Notes: generated by a model not told the origin, from the letters alone. Counted from the stretch's first letter, positions 15,422-25,212 are shown. The stretch is DNA of 64,000 bases from Polaribacter cellanae (GCF_017569185.1 NZ_CP071869.1:496001-560000), one strand, 5' to 3'. Numbers and translations: made by a program.

Positions 15422-17410
15422 TTAATAAACTAATAATTCTTCAATAGATTTTTCCAATCGGCTCTTACCTAAATATTCTTTTTCTAAATCTGGCTGAAAA
15501 GGAATGGGAGTTTCTAAACTTGCAACTCTTTTTACAGGTGCATCTAAAAACTCAAAACAATTTTCGTTAATTAGCGCAGAAATATCGCTTGAAATTCCCC
15601 CAAAAAGAGAATCTTCTTGAACAATGATTGCTTTTCCTGTTTTCTTTACAGATTTGTAAATAGTATCTACATCTAAAGGTTGCAATGTACGTAAATCGAT
15701 AATATCCGCAGAAATATCAGGTTTTTTTTCTAAAGCTTCTAGAACCCAATGAATTCCAGCTCCATAACTAATAATTGTAATTTTATTTCCTTCTTGTAAA
15801 AGCGCTGCTTTACCAATTTCTGTTGTAAAATAATTTTCGGAAACTTCTTGATAAACAGACCTATACAGGGCTTTGTGCTCGAAAAACAAAACAGGGTTTG
15901 GGTCGTTAATCGCTTCAATTAATAATCCTTTTGCATCTTGAGGAAATGCAGGATATACCACTTTTAAGCCAGGTGTCTTTGTAAACCAAGCTTCGTTGGT
16001 TTGGCTATGAAATGGTCCAGCTCCAACTCCTGCTCCACAAGGCATTCTTACAACAACATCTGCATTTTCGTTCCATCTATAATTAGATTTTGCCAATAAA
16101 TTTACAATCGGGTTAAAACCTGAGGAAACAAAATCTGCAAACTGCATTTCTACAACTGCTTTCATTCCATTTACAGATAAGCCATAAGCAGCAGAAACAA
16201 TGGCAGATTCGCAAATTGGTGTATTTCTAACACGTTTTTTTCCAAATTTTTCTACAAAACCATCTGTAATTTTAAAAACACCCCCATATTCAGCAATGTC
16301 TTGCCCCATAATTACCAAATCGTCGTATTTTTCCATAGATTGATACAAACCTTCAGAAACAGCATCAATAAAACGAACATTCTTTTTTTCTAAAGATGGA
16401 GAAATTGCTTTGTAATCGTATTTTTTATAAACATCACTCAGCTCTATTTTTTGGTTTGAAACAATAGCTTTTTCTGCATATGCTGTTTTTAAACCCTCAT
16501 TTATTTCTTGAATAATTTCTTCTTTATAGGAAATTTCTAATTTTTCGGTTAAAATATTTTCTTGTTTTAAAAATGCTTGATAATTTTCTAATGGATCTTT
16601 TGCCGCCCATAAATCTAACAAATCTTGTGGAACGTATTTTGTTCCACTCGCTTCTTCATGACCTCGCATTCGAAATGTTTTAAATTCCAACAAAATAGGT
16701 CGTGGTTTCTTTCGAACACTTTTTGCAATTTCGCTTACTTTCGAAAATACTTCTAGAATATTATTACCATCGATTATATAACTTTCTATTCCATAACCAA
16801 TTCCTTTATCTGCAATATGTTCGCAATTAAATTGCTCGGAAGTTGGTGTAGACAAGCCATAACCATTATTTTCCACACAAAATAAAACGGGTAAATTCCA
16901 AACTGAGGCTACATTTAAAGCTTCGTGAAAATCGCCTTCACTTGTACCACCTTCACCTGAAAAAACGGCGCAAAGTTTGCTGTTGTTTTTTAGTATGTTG
17001 GCGAGTGCAATTCCATCTGCAATACCCAATTGAGGTCCTAAATGCGAAATCATGCCTACAATATTGTATTCTTGTGTTCCAAAATGAAAACTTCGATCTC
17101 TACCTTTGGTAAAACCGCTCATTTTTCCTTGCCATTGAGAAAATAAACGATGTAGAGGAATTTCTCTTGTGGTAAAAACGCCTAAATTTCTGTGCATTGG
17201 TAAAATATATTCTTCTTTATACAAAGCAGAAGTTACTCCTACAGAAATTGCTTCTTGCCCTATTCCAGAAAACCATTTCGAAATTTTACCTTGACGTAAA
17301 AGAATTAACATTTTTTCCTCAATTAAACGAGGTTTTAGCATATTTTTATACAATTCTAATAACTTCTTTTTATTGATAGAATTTGTAGTATAGATAATTT
17401 TATCAGTCAT
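15422..17410 (-). CDS. 2-oxoacid (branched-chain type) dehydrogenase E1, alpha-beta fusion
   Basis: The 662-residue protein joins an alpha-type E1 (residues 1 to about 330) with a beta-type E1 (about 350-662). The alpha half has FSGIGQEAISVG, the thiamine-diphosphate motif GEGGTSEGDFHEALN...ENNGYG, and RGHEEASG. The beta half has MGQDIAEYGGVFKITDGF, TPICESAIVSAAYG and a C-terminal transketolase-like domain. It catalyses ThDP-dependent decarboxylation of a 2-oxoacid and acylation of lipoyl-E2, most likely branched-chain 2-oxoacids. E2 and E3 are not in this window. It lies downstream of an Lrp regulator but is separated from it by a terminator-like hairpin. Confidence 0.9.
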   Translation of the reverse strand: MTDKIIYTTNSINKKKLLELYKNMLKPRLIEEKMLILLRQGKISKWFSGIGQEAISVGVTSALYKEEYILPMHRNLGVFTTREIPLHRLFSQWQGKMSGFTKGRDRSFHFGTQEYNIVGMISHLGPQLGIADGIALANILKNNSKLCAVFSGEGGTSEGDFHEALNVASVWNLPVLFCVENNGYGLSTPTSEQFNCEHIADKGIGYGIESYIIDGNNILEVFSKVSEIAKSVRKKPRPILLEFKTFRMRGHEEASGTKYVPQDLLDLWAAKDPLENYQAFLKQENILTEKLEISYKEEIIQEINEGLKTAYAEKAIVSNQKIELSDVYKKYDYKAISPSLEKKNVRFIDAVSEGLYQSMEKYDDLVIMGQDIAEYGGVFKITDGFVEKFGKKRVRNTPICESAIVSAAYGLSVNGMKAVVEMQFADFVSSGFNPIVNLLAKSNYRWNENADVVVRMPCGAGVGAGPFHSQTNEAWFTKTPGLKVVYPAFPQDAKGLLIEAINDPNPVLFFEHKALYRSVYQEVSENYFTTEIGKAALLQEGNKITIISYGAGIHWVLEALEKKPDISADIIDLRTLQPLDVDTIYKSVKKTGKAIIVQEDSLFGGISSDISALINENCFEFLDAPVKRVASLETPIPFQPDLEKEYLGKSRLEKSIEELLVY

Positions 17411-17465
17411 AAAATATAGATTTCATAATCAAAACAAACTTACTGATAAAGAAGTATAATCCATA

Positions 17466-17500
17466 AAAAAATCTCTATCATTTTATAGATAGAGATTTTT
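17466..17500 (-). terminator. Hairpin between the Lrp regulator and E1 genes
   Basis: AAATCTCTATC and GATAGAGATTT form a stem around an 8-base loop, with A/T runs on both sides. On the minus strand it follows the Lrp gene stop by about 27 bp and would end that transcript before the E1 gene. Confidence 0.75.
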
Positions 17501-17526
17501 ACGACGTTTTATTTGTTGAAATGCGA

Positions 17527-18006
17527 CTATAATTCTTTAAAAATAGCGTGCATCATTCTCTTTTTATCATTAATACTTTCTTCTAAAGCAATCATTGTTT
17601 CTGTTCTGTTTACTCCAGGAACATCATCTATTTGATAAATAATGTCTTTTGCATCGTTTGTTCCTTTAGCTCTTACTTTACAGAAAATATTATATTTTCC
17701 TGCAGTTACATAAGCTACAGTTACGTTTGGAATTGATCTTAAATTTTCGATAACACTCTGTGTCATAGATGTTTTTTCTAAATACACACCAACATGAGCG
17801 ATAAAAGAATAGCCCATTTTTTCGTAGTTTAATGTTAGTGTAGAGCCTTGAATAATACCTTCGTCTTCCATTTTTTTAACACGAACATGAATGGTTCCTG
17901 CAGAAACTAATAGCTGTTTTGCGATGTCTGTAAAAGGTGTTCTTGCATTTTCAATTAAAATATCTAAAATTTGATGGTCGATTTCGTCTAAGATAAACTT
18001 TTTCAT
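17527..18006 (-). CDS. Lrp/AsnC family transcriptional regulator
   Basis: The 159-residue protein has an N-terminal HTH (DEIDHQILDILIENARTPFTDIAKQL, then VSAGTIHVRVKKMEDEGII) and a C-terminal RAM/ACT-like ligand domain (NVTVAYVTAGKYNIFCKVRAKGT, GVNRTETMIALE). Family members form octamers and respond to amino acids. Its position just upstream of a branched-chain-type E1 gene would suit control by leucine or related amino acids, but that is inference. It seems to be monocistronic. Confidence 0.92.
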   Translation of the reverse strand: MKKFILDEIDHQILDILIENARTPFTDIAKQLLVSAGTIHVRVKKMEDEGIIQGSTLTLNYEKMGYSFIAHVGVYLEKTSMTQSVIENLRSIPNVTVAYVTAGKYNIFCKVRAKGTNDAKDIIYQIDDVPGVNRTETMIALEESINDKKRMMHAIFKEL

Positions 18007-18082
18007 ATATTATGTATTATTCAATTAATAGTGCAAATTTATGAATAAAATTTAATTGAACAATAAGAATAATGAGAAATAT

Positions 18083-19138
18083 CTAAAATTTTTCGCTTTC
18101 GAAAACGATTTCGGAGTGTCCTATTTTCGACTTTAACACTTTTTCGTCTACTTTTACCAATTTTGAAACTAATTTGTTGTTCATAATTATGTCTTGATAT
18201 TGATAAGCAACATCATCTTTAGAATTTGGATACCTATGAATTACGTCGTAGAAAATTTTATTATTATTAGGTATTGAAAAGTATTCTTTATAAAGATTAA
18301 AATTAATGGCAGTTGCAATATGATAAATTCCTTGTAAAATTGAAAAAAATGTATATTTTCTACTCTCTTCTCTTATATAATCGTTTGGAAAATGCCCAGA
18401 TTCAATTAAAATGGTGTTAAAACCTAATTTTTGAAAATTATCTCCAGTTGCTGTCGGGTAAAATTCGTCTGTATATCTACCCACATAATTAGGAATTACA
18501 TTTTGTAGCATTTTATTCATCGCTACAATTACATTCATGGTTTCTGTTCTTCCTTTTGTTAAAGACCTGGTTACTTCTTCTGAAGGCGCTAAAAAAGAAA
18601 TAGTTGCAGGATTTTTAGTGCCTTCGACATTAAAAATAGTTCTTTGATCGTGTAAATTAAAGCAAAATTGTGGATTGAATTCTTCTAAAATTTTACGCAA
18701 CAATTTACTTTCCTTTGCTTTTTTATCTACTGCGTCTCTGTTTAAGTCTATACCATTCGCATTTATTCTTGTGTACACTTGGGCTCCATCTGGGTTTAAC
18801 ATAGGTATAAAAACCAATGTACATGCTTTTAAAATTGTCGAAAGCTCTTCTCTATTATTTAAAAAACAATTGAATAAATCGAATAATGCTTTGGTTCCTG
18901 TGCTTTCGTTTCCATGCATTTGCGACCACAAAAGAATTTTTTTAGAACCTGTTCCGATTTTTAATTGCTGAATTGGTTTTTCTTCTTCAGAAGTTCCAAT
19001 TTGTGTTACTTCGAAAGTTGGTTGGTATTTTTTAAAAAGATTTTCGATGTCTTTATAAGTAATCCATTTTCCAGAAAGAGTACTTTCTTTTTCATTTTGA
19101 TAAATAGATTCTAAAAATTCGTTGGCTAATATCTTCAT
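18083..19138 (-). CDS. M14-family zinc carboxypeptidase
   Basis: This 351-residue protein has the M14 zinc motif MHGNESTG (His75, Glu78), the substrate-binding sequence GIDLNRDAV, and a third ligand in NLHDQR. A later IESGHFPNDY may hold the catalytic glutamate region. No signal peptide is present, so it should be cytoplasmic, which is unusual for digestive M14 enzymes but common for the peptidoglycan- or peptide-recycling subgroup. It reads away from the XRE repressor gene, with a palindrome-rich region between. Confidence 0.85.
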   Translation of the reverse strand: MKILANEFLESIYQNEKESTLSGKWITYKDIENLFKKYQPTFEVTQIGTSEEEKPIQQLKIGTGSKKILLWSQMHGNESTGTKALFDLFNCFLNNREELSTILKACTLVFIPMLNPDGAQVYTRINANGIDLNRDAVDKKAKESKLLRKILEEFNPQFCFNLHDQRTIFNVEGTKNPATISFLAPSEEVTRSLTKGRTETMNVIVAMNKMLQNVIPNYVGRYTDEFYPTATGDNFQKLGFNTILIESGHFPNDYIREESRKYTFFSILQGIYHIATAINFNLYKEYFSIPNNNKIFYDVIHRYPNSKDDVAYQYQDIIMNNKLVSKLVKVDEKVLKSKIGHSEIVFESEKF

Positions 19139-19175
19139 TGTATAAGAACAAAATTATAACGTAAAAGTACTGCAT

Positions 19176-19469
19176 TCACAATTGTAATCAAACTAAAATG
19201 TTACAATTGTAAATTGCAAGATTGTTACAAATGTAAATTACAGTTTTGTAACAATTTGTTACTTTTGTAAACTAACGAATTTTCATTCGTTACAAAACAC
19301 AATCAGCATAATTGATATAATCGATATTATCTATTTATTAAAATTAAATAATTGTTTTTTAGTATATTACAATTGTTACTTAAAGTTATTAATTAATATA
19401 TATTATAACTTCCATAAAGAAAACAAACTTTAACATTGTAATTAAATATAGTTTTTTTTACATTTGTAA
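19176..19469. promoter_or_regulatory. Cluster of TTACA-N2-TGTAA palindromes (putative XRE operators)
   Basis: Exact or near matches to TTACA-NN-TGTAA occur at 19201-19212, 19225-19236 and 19458-19469, with variants at 19176-19187 (TCACAATTGTAA) and 19366-19377 (TTACAATTGTTA). Related symmetric sites are TTACAGTTTTGTAA at 19238-19251, GTAACAATTTGTTAC at 19248-19262 and TTACTTTTGTAA at 19259-19270. They fill the intergenic region between the divergent M14 and XRE genes and are likely operators for the XRE repressor. Confidence 0.6.
19436..19466 (+). promoter_or_regulatory. Bacteroidetes-type promoter of the XRE gene
   Basis: TTG at 19436-19438 and TACATTTG at 19459-19466 are 20 bp apart. They fit the Flavobacterium consensus TTG-N17..23-TANNTTTG. 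The -7 box lies inside the palindrome TTACATTTGTAA (19458-19469), so a bound repressor would block it, and the start codon is 20 bp downstream. Confidence 0.5.
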
Positions 19470-19486
19470 TACGTTAATAAGTTACA

Positions 19487-19837
19487 ATGATAAACAATGT
19501 TGAATTTACTGAAAGACTAAAAAAAGTAATGGAATACCACCAATTATCTGCTTCTACTTTTGCAGATAAAGTAGGTGTGCAACGTTCCAGTATTTCGCAC
19601 ATTTTGTCAGGAAGAAATAAACCGAGTCTAGATTTTATTTTAAAAGTAACTTCCGAATTTTTGGATGTAGATATTCATTGGTTATTAAATGGAAAAGGAA
19701 ACTATCCTAAAATAGAAAACTCGAGTACTACTCCATCTCCTTCTTTATTTGACGACACTAATCCTGTATCAGGAAAAAGGATTCAAAGAATTGTGGTTTT
19801 TTATAACGATGGTACTTTTGATGAGTATAAAAAGTAA
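19487..19837 (+). CDS. XRE-family (CI-like) helix-turn-helix regulator
   Basis: The 116-residue protein has an N-terminal HTH_3 domain: FTERLKKVMEYHQLSASTFADKVGV then RSSISHILSGRNKPSLDFILK (recognition helix), ending WLLNGKGNYPK. The C-terminal 40 residues (RIQRIVVFYNDGTFDEYKK) have no protease or S24 domain. A probable dimeric repressor. The upstream region is packed with palindromes, one covering its own -7 box, so autorepression is likely. The target set beyond itself and the divergent M14 gene is unknown. Confidence 0.88.
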   Translation: MINNVEFTERLKKVMEYHQLSASTFADKVGVQRSSISHILSGRNKPSLDFILKVTSEFLDVDIHWLLNGKGNYPKIENSSTTPSPSLFDDTNPVSGKRIQRIVVFYNDGTFDEYKK

Positions 19838-20207
19838 GAAGTATTTATGAAATTTGTCAAGGGAGTATGTTCGCTTACTATATTACTCATTCTCCTAATT
19901 TAAAACTATATAAATTAACGTGAGTTTTATTTAAGAAATAATGTATAATTGTGTTTTATATACTAACAACCAGTATTTTATGTTTTTTTGTATTTCTACG
20001 ATAGGGGGAAATTTCTTAATTTATAATTACAATTTATAGGCACATTCAGAAAATAGGTTATTTTTAAAAATGCAGCTAAAATTGCGGGCATAATTATTTA
20101 AATTCTACCCTCAATTTTTGTTTTAAAGCTGTTTTAAGGGTTCAGTTTCTTAAAAATTTCCCAACAAGACATACCTCTCCCATAAAACTATATTCAATGC
20201 TTCAAAT
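19838..20207. other. Intergenic region between the XRE gene and the insertion sequence
   Basis: 370 bp of AT-rich sequence. It should contain the left end of the insertion sequence, but I could not identify terminal inverted repeats or a target duplication. An 18-codon hydrophobic frame at 19848-19904 is too short to support. No other gene is seen. Confidence 0.5.
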
Positions 20208-21564
20208 TTAGGCTACTTGTTGTGCTGTTTTAGCTATTTTTCTTCGGCCAATTTCAAGAGCATTCCCTGTGTGTATTCCAAAGAATATCCATAGAATTTC
20301 ATTCTTTTTAGTTTTGGCTTTTATTTTTCGTAAGTGATAATATTCTTTATCCTTTCCAAAAGAACCTTCTAATCTTGTAGCTCTTTCTTTTGCGATAATA
20401 GCTCTAAGTTGCTTTTTTTCTTTATGATTTTTCGGCTTTTTTCCCTTGGGGATAAAGTCTGTTTCTATGTTCTTAGAACTACAGTGTTTTCTATTTTTAT
20501 TGGTGGCATAAATTTTATCTGCTCCAGCTATTTTTACTTTTTTTCGAGTTAATCCTTGTGCTTTTTGGACTGTTTGAATAAAACGATTTCCTTCATGAAA
20601 TGCATTAAAGTTAATATGTTCGATAAAGCTAATTCCATCAATTTGAACTTTGTTAACTTTTGCTCCAAATTCAACAGGTTTTACTTCCTTTCCTCGAACA
20701 ATAGGACGAATATAATCCTTTTGAATGCTTACAATTCTATCTTTGATTTTTTCTCCTGTATCAAAATGATCTTTTTGTTGTTTGTAAATCCTTTGAATTG
20801 TATTTATTCGCTTATAATACAAAGCTATAAACTCAATATTGTGATTTTCTGACAACTCTTTTTCAAAGTTGATAAATTTACTTAACAGATTGAGTAAACC
20901 TCGGGTTAATGAAATACGTTTCGACTTGGTTTTTCTTCGCATTTTACTAAATCCTTGATAACGTTTTTTCCACTTGATATATTTACTTCTAATCATTTTA
21001 ACCCCTAATATAGAGCAGGTTTTACGTAATTGATTGTACAACCAATGAACCGACTCCCAAAGTAATTTTTGGATGCTAGGGTAACGAACTTCACTTTCAT
21101 AACAAGTAGCATCCATTACAATTTGATTGGGGTTTTCAATTTCGTTTTTCCAAGAGTTGAATAGAATTTTTTCTATGGAATTAATATCGAGTTTCTCTGC
21201 TAATTCACAACGTATTTGGCTCACTATTTTATAGTTTGTTAAGCGTTCAAAACCTAGTTCTATATCACAGAAAAATTGATAGTCTAAATTCGAGTTTAGT
21301 TGCTCAATCAATTTTCTATCTGAACAATTAGCATAATGTTTTAAAAACATTAAACCTAGTCTTCCTTTAGGACTAAAAAGATAGTTTCTCCCTTTTGATT
21401 GTTCAGAAATACCAAAAGAGCTAACTAAATCATTCCAAGGAATTGCAGAGTAGATTTTACCTAAATCTCCCTCTAAAAATCGCGCATAATGAGCATCATA
21501 ATTCTCGCTGAGGGGAAAAAATTGAAATGCGGTGTTGCATTTCAGAAATTCTTCGTACTTTCAT
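20208..21564 (-). pseudogene. IS5/IS1182-type transposase with a frameshift at the start
   Basis: A long frame (380 residues from an internal ATG at 21350, open upstream to about 21558) encodes a DDE transposase. It has a DUF772-like N-terminal block (DRKLIEQLNSNLDYQFFCDIELG), the first catalytic Asp region MDATCYESEVRYPS, and a C-terminal RATRLEGSFGKDKEYYHL block. The sequence upstream, KCNTAFQFFPLSENYDAHYA, belongs to the same protein. The only plausible ATG (21562-21564) is out of frame because of one extra A (ATGAAAG instead of ATGAAG). With that base removed, the protein would be 451 residues. Family subgrouping between IS5 and IS1182 is uncertain. Confidence 0.75.
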
Positions 21565-21578
21565 AATTATCGAAATTA

Positions 21579-21618
21579 AAACCCCGTTTTTTGCCTATAT
21601 TGGCCATTTTCGGGGTTT
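21579..21618. repeat. AAACCCCG/CGGGGTTT hairpin at the insertion-sequence 5' end
   Basis: An 8-bp perfect stem (21579-21586 and 21611-21618) with a 24-base loop lies just upstream of the transposase start. A second imperfect stem (CAACAAATCCCT with AGGGATGCGTTG, about 21637-21670) follows. These may limit read-through into the transposase or mark the element's right end. Confidence 0.5.
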
Positions 21619-21807
21619 ATTATAGCTACAAAATACAACAAATCCCTCGTAAAAACAAGGGATGCGTTGTTTTATGAAAGCGCCTTTATAAAATCTTTCT
21701 TCCTGCTTCATCTAAATAATATTGATTTTTTTAAGAAAAAACAATTAGAAACCAATAATCAGGTGGTAATATATCGAACTTACCTTAAATTAAGAAAAAA
21801 AATATTA

Positions 21808-24252
21808 CTATTCCAACAACTTAGCCATTGCTTCTTTAATAATGGCAACGTGTTTTATTTTGTTAGAATTTTTAGATTTCTCTTGTTCTTGTACCATCGT
21901 TCGCATTAAATTGATGACAACTTTATCGAAATTAAAACTTTTGTATTGATTTCCTTTTACAACCATATCCGAAACTAAATTCTGAATTGCCTCAGTATCA
22001 TTACTTTTAGAAATCTTTTTAAATGCTGTTTGATATAGTGCTTTTGTAGTATCATCTCCAAATAAAAACATTCCAGAAACTACACTTTTTGCGATAAAAG
22101 GTAATTCTGTATCGTCATTAGACTGAATAAATATTCGTGTTAAAGGTGTTGCTAAAATTTTACGAACTTCATCTGGTAATTCTTTCGATTTTTTAAACGC
22201 CAATGGTTTATCTATATAATACATAGCCACCAAGGCTTTTCCTAAAACTGCATACGATTTGCTTTCCAATGCATTTATAAAAATTGGTTTTACTTCAGGA
22301 TCTATTAATTTTCCTAAAGTTTCTATTGCACTTGCTCGAACTAATGTTTTTGGGTCTTTAGTTGCTAATTGTTTAATTTTTTCAATCGCATTTCTCTTCG
22401 CAGATTTGTTAATTAAGTCTATGTTTTCTAACGCTAAAATTCTTATTTTGTAAGCAGGGTCATCCATTGCTTCTACAATTGCATTAAAAGCTTTTTTCTC
22501 TTCTTGTTTTTTTGCAACTTCTAGTAAAGCTTCTCTTCTATGTGCAAAAAACTGTGCATTTTTCAATTGAAAAATATAATCATTCAATACCTTATTTTCG
22601 TTAATTTCACATAACAAAACACCATCTGCATTTACTTGAATAAATGTAGGTTGCTTGTTAAATGAAAATGTAAACGAAGCATCATTTCCATTCACAAAAA
22701 CATGATGCCTGGTTCTTTTGGTTCCTTCGAAAATATCGATAGCAAAAGGAAATTGAAAGGTTTCTGCTTGTTGTTGCAGAATATTTACAGTTACGGTTTT
22801 TCTTATCATATTGTAATCGTAAGAAATTTCGATATTCGGGTGTCCTTTTCCAAAAAACCACTGATTAAAAAACCAGTTTAAATCTTTTCCTGTAACTTCT
22901 TCAAAAATTAAACGTAATTGATGTGCTTCTGCAGTTTGGTATTTATACTTCGTTAAATATGCTTTTAGACTTGCGAAAAAAGCTTCGTCTCCAACATAAT
23001 TTCGCAACATGTGTAAAATAGCACCACCTTTATTGTAGCTTACTAAATCGAACATGTCTTCTTTATCGTTATAATTATAACGAATTAGACTTTTATCTTT
23101 ATTTTGCCCTTCAAAATACAACTTTGTATTTTCGAATTGATACATTTCTACGTCTTCTTTTCCGTATTTATGTGCTCTCCAAAGATATTCGCCGTAATTC
23201 GCAAAAGATTCATTTAAAGCCAAGTTGCTCCAACTTTCTGTAGTTACTAAGTCGCCAAACCAATGATGAAACAATTCGTGAGCAATCGTATTTTCTTGTT
23301 TATTTTCGTCTATTAATTGTCCTGCAGTTTGGTAGGCTTGATCTCCATGAACCACTGCTGTTGTATTTTCCATAGCTCCAGAAACGTAATCTCTTACGAC
23401 AATTTGGCTGTATTTGCTCCAAGGAAATTCTACACCTAATTTGTCTGAGAAAAACTGCATCATTTCTGGGGTATTTCCAAAAATTTCTTTTGCAAAAGGC
23501 GCATATTCTTTTTCTACATAATAATTTACGGGAATATTTTTATAAATATCTTTTATTACTTCAAACTCGCCAACTCCCAAGAAAAACAAATAAGGAGCAT
23601 GTTTTTTATCGAATTTCCAATAATCGGTTCTGTTGTTTCCGTTTTTTGTTTGATTTACCAGCAAACCATTCGAAAGTGTTTTGTATTTGTTAGGAACTGT
23701 AATGTAAATTTCTTGTGATGTTTTTTGGTTTGGAGCATCAATCGTTGGAAACCAACAGCTACTGCCTTCGGTTTCTCCTTGGGTCCAAACTTGGGTGGGT
23801 TTGTTTCTATCTGCTCCATTGGCATTGATAAAATATAGACCTTTAGAAGTAGAAATAGTATTAGTTGCTTTGTCTTTTACTTTTTCTGGACGAGCTGTAT
23901 ATTCGATATAAATTGTAAATTCTTCGTCTTTTGTATAGTTTTTTGGTAAATCTACCCTTAATTGAAAATCGTCGTTTGTAAAATTTAATTTTTTATCATT
24001 TAAAGTTACTTGTTTAATTACCATCGCTTTTGCATCTAAAACAAGTTTGTTTGTGCTGTAAAAGTGCGGTTTTAATGTAAGCCAAGCTTCTCCATTTAAT
24101 TCTTTTTTATCAAAATTAAAATCTACCTTTAATTTTGTATGAACTAAATCGTAAACTTTCTCTCTTTCTGCTTTATAATTTGTAGAATTTTGTGCAAAAC
24201 TAAAACTAACAATAAATAGAAAAATGTAAAAAAAGGATTTCTGAATCTTCAT
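21808..24252 (-). CDS. M1-family aminopeptidase, secreted
   Basis: This 814-residue protein starts with a signal peptide (MKIQKSFFYIFLFIVSFSFA). The M1 features are all present: a beta-saddle N-domain, GAMEN at residues 292-296, the zinc motif HELFHHWFGDL from His325, and the downstream NESFANY glutamate. The C-terminal third is a helical HEAT-like region (KAFNAIVEAMDDPAYKIRILAL, LVRASAIETLGKL). It removes N-terminal amino acids from peptides, here in the periplasm or outside. It is monocistronic. A 3' flank of about 190 bp separates it from the insertion sequence. Confidence 0.93.
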   Translation of the reverse strand: MKIQKSFFYIFLFIVSFSFAQNSTNYKAEREKVYDLVHTKLKVDFNFDKKELNGEAWLTLKPHFYSTNKLVLDAKAMVIKQVTLNDKKLNFTNDDFQLRVDLPKNYTKDEEFTIYIEYTARPEKVKDKATNTISTSKGLYFINANGADRNKPTQVWTQGETEGSSCWFPTIDAPNQKTSQEIYITVPNKYKTLSNGLLVNQTKNGNNRTDYWKFDKKHAPYLFFLGVGEFEVIKDIYKNIPVNYYVEKEYAPFAKEIFGNTPEMMQFFSDKLGVEFPWSKYSQIVVRDYVSGAMENTTAVVHGDQAYQTAGQLIDENKQENTIAHELFHHWFGDLVTTESWSNLALNESFANYGEYLWRAHKYGKEDVEMYQFENTKLYFEGQNKDKSLIRYNYNDKEDMFDLVSYNKGGAILHMLRNYVGDEAFFASLKAYLTKYKYQTAEAHQLRLIFEEVTGKDLNWFFNQWFFGKGHPNIEISYDYNMIRKTVTVNILQQQAETFQFPFAIDIFEGTKRTRHHVFVNGNDASFTFSFNKQPTFIQVNADGVLLCEINENKVLNDYIFQLKNAQFFAHRREALLEVAKKQEEKKAFNAIVEAMDDPAYKIRILALENIDLINKSAKRNAIEKIKQLATKDPKTLVRASAIETLGKLIDPEVKPIFINALESKSYAVLGKALVAMYYIDKPLAFKKSKELPDEVRKILATPLTRIFIQSNDDTELPFIAKSVVSGMFLFGDDTTKALYQTAFKKISKSNDTEAIQNLVSDMVVKGNQYKSFNFDKVVINLMRTMVQEQEKSKNSNKIKHVAIIKEAMAKLLE

Positions 24253-24343
24253 AAAAATAATTTACTTCTATAAGGAGTCAAAAATAGTAAATAAAGGTAG
24301 CTTTGTTGTTAATGCGTAGTTAATATTTATAATTGTACTTTAT

Positions 24344-24434
24344 TACACAGAGTTTTACAGAGAAAACACAGAGATTTACGGAGTTATATTGAGATAATTT
24401 TAAGATACAAATTTCACAGATTTCTGCGGATTTG
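24344..24434. repeat. Degenerate CACAGAG-type low-complexity repeats
   Basis: The tract cycles through ACACAGAGTTTTACAGAG, AAAACACAGAG, ATTTACGGAG and then ATTTCACAGATTTCTGCGG. It is part of the 400-bp gene-free region (24253-24654) upstream of the M1 gene. It is the same style of dispersed short repeat as the CAGT tracts elsewhere in the window. Otherwise this region holds only the terminator near 24600. Confidence 0.5.
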
Positions 24435-24598
24435 TCTTGTGAAATACAAAAAAAACCTAAAATGTCATGAACTTCAGAAATATTGTGCGGATTTATTACT
24501 AATTTTTTTTAGATAATATTTTTTTACTTTCTTAAATTCGTGTATTTATGGTATTTTTTTCACAAGAATGTAAAACATTTAATAGAATTTTAAAACAA

Positions 24599-24634
24599 AA
24601 AACACCCCAATTTCTAATGAAACTGAGGTGTTTT
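24599..24634 (-). terminator. Terminator after the DUF4252 lipoprotein gene
   Basis: AAAACACC and GGTGTTTT form the outer stem, extended inward with two mismatches around the loop TAAT, and flanked by A/T runs. It lies about 20 bp beyond the stop codon of the minus-strand gene. Confidence 0.7.
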
Positions 24635-24654
24635 AAAAAATATTTTCTGAAATT

Positions 24655-25197
24655 TTATTTTTCTTTAAAAATGTTTGCAAATTGTTCTAAAGAAGCTCCA
24701 TCTTCATCGAATTTAACGCTGTTTAGCATTTCAATTATTTTAGTAGGATTCATATTATCGCCTAATAATCTTGCGACTCCAACTCCGCTTTTGTCTTCAT
24801 AACCGAAAAGAATTACTTCGTCTAAAGAGTCTGTATTTCCAGTATAATACACCTTCATATTCATTCCATTCATTTTCATAGTCATCAAATTTTTATAAGC
24901 TTTGCTAGAAAAAACATTTTTTAAAGTTGCTTTTTCTTTTTGATATGTAGCTTCGTTATCTGCTGTTTTAACAAAATAAGCAACATTAATTTTTTTAATG
25001 CTTTTTATGGTTTCTTTTACATCGTTAGAAACATCTGTTTTTAGAGTTAATAGAGAACTTACAGGTAAGTCTCCATTTACAAAACCTTCTTTTTCTTGAA
25101 CGTCTATAAAATATTGTTGAAGTGATTTTTCGTCTTTACAAGAACTTGCAAAAACAACCAAAAACAACAAAGTACATATTGTGGTTAATTTTCTCAT
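24655..25197 (-). CDS. DUF4252 domain lipoprotein
   Basis: The 180-residue protein has a lipoprotein signal ending ASSC (Cys20). The remainder shows the DUF4252 pattern (FVNGDLPVSSLLTLK, VAYFVKTADNEATYQKE, VILFGYEDKSGVGVARLLGDNMNPTKIIEML). The family is confined largely to Bacteroidetes and is uncharacterised, and it regularly accompanies an ECF sigma factor and a small membrane anti-sigma-like protein, as here. It is the last gene of that cluster. The gap to the paralogous gene contains a 10-bp hairpin. Confidence 0.85.
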   Translation of the reverse strand: MRKLTTICTLLFLVVFASSCKDEKSLQQYFIDVQEKEGFVNGDLPVSSLLTLKTDVSNDVKETIKSIKKINVAYFVKTADNEATYQKEKATLKNVFSSKAYKNLMTMKMNGMNMKVYYTGNTDSLDEVILFGYEDKSGVGVARLLGDNMNPTKIIEMLNSVKFDEDGASLEQFANIFKEK

Positions 25198-25212
25198 TGT
25201 ATTTTTTTTAAT

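Noticed and set aside
19848-19904. 18-codon hydrophobic frame after the XRE gene (MKFVKGVCSLTILLILLI)
   Set aside because: It is too short to support and has no clear ribosome binding site or conservation evidence.
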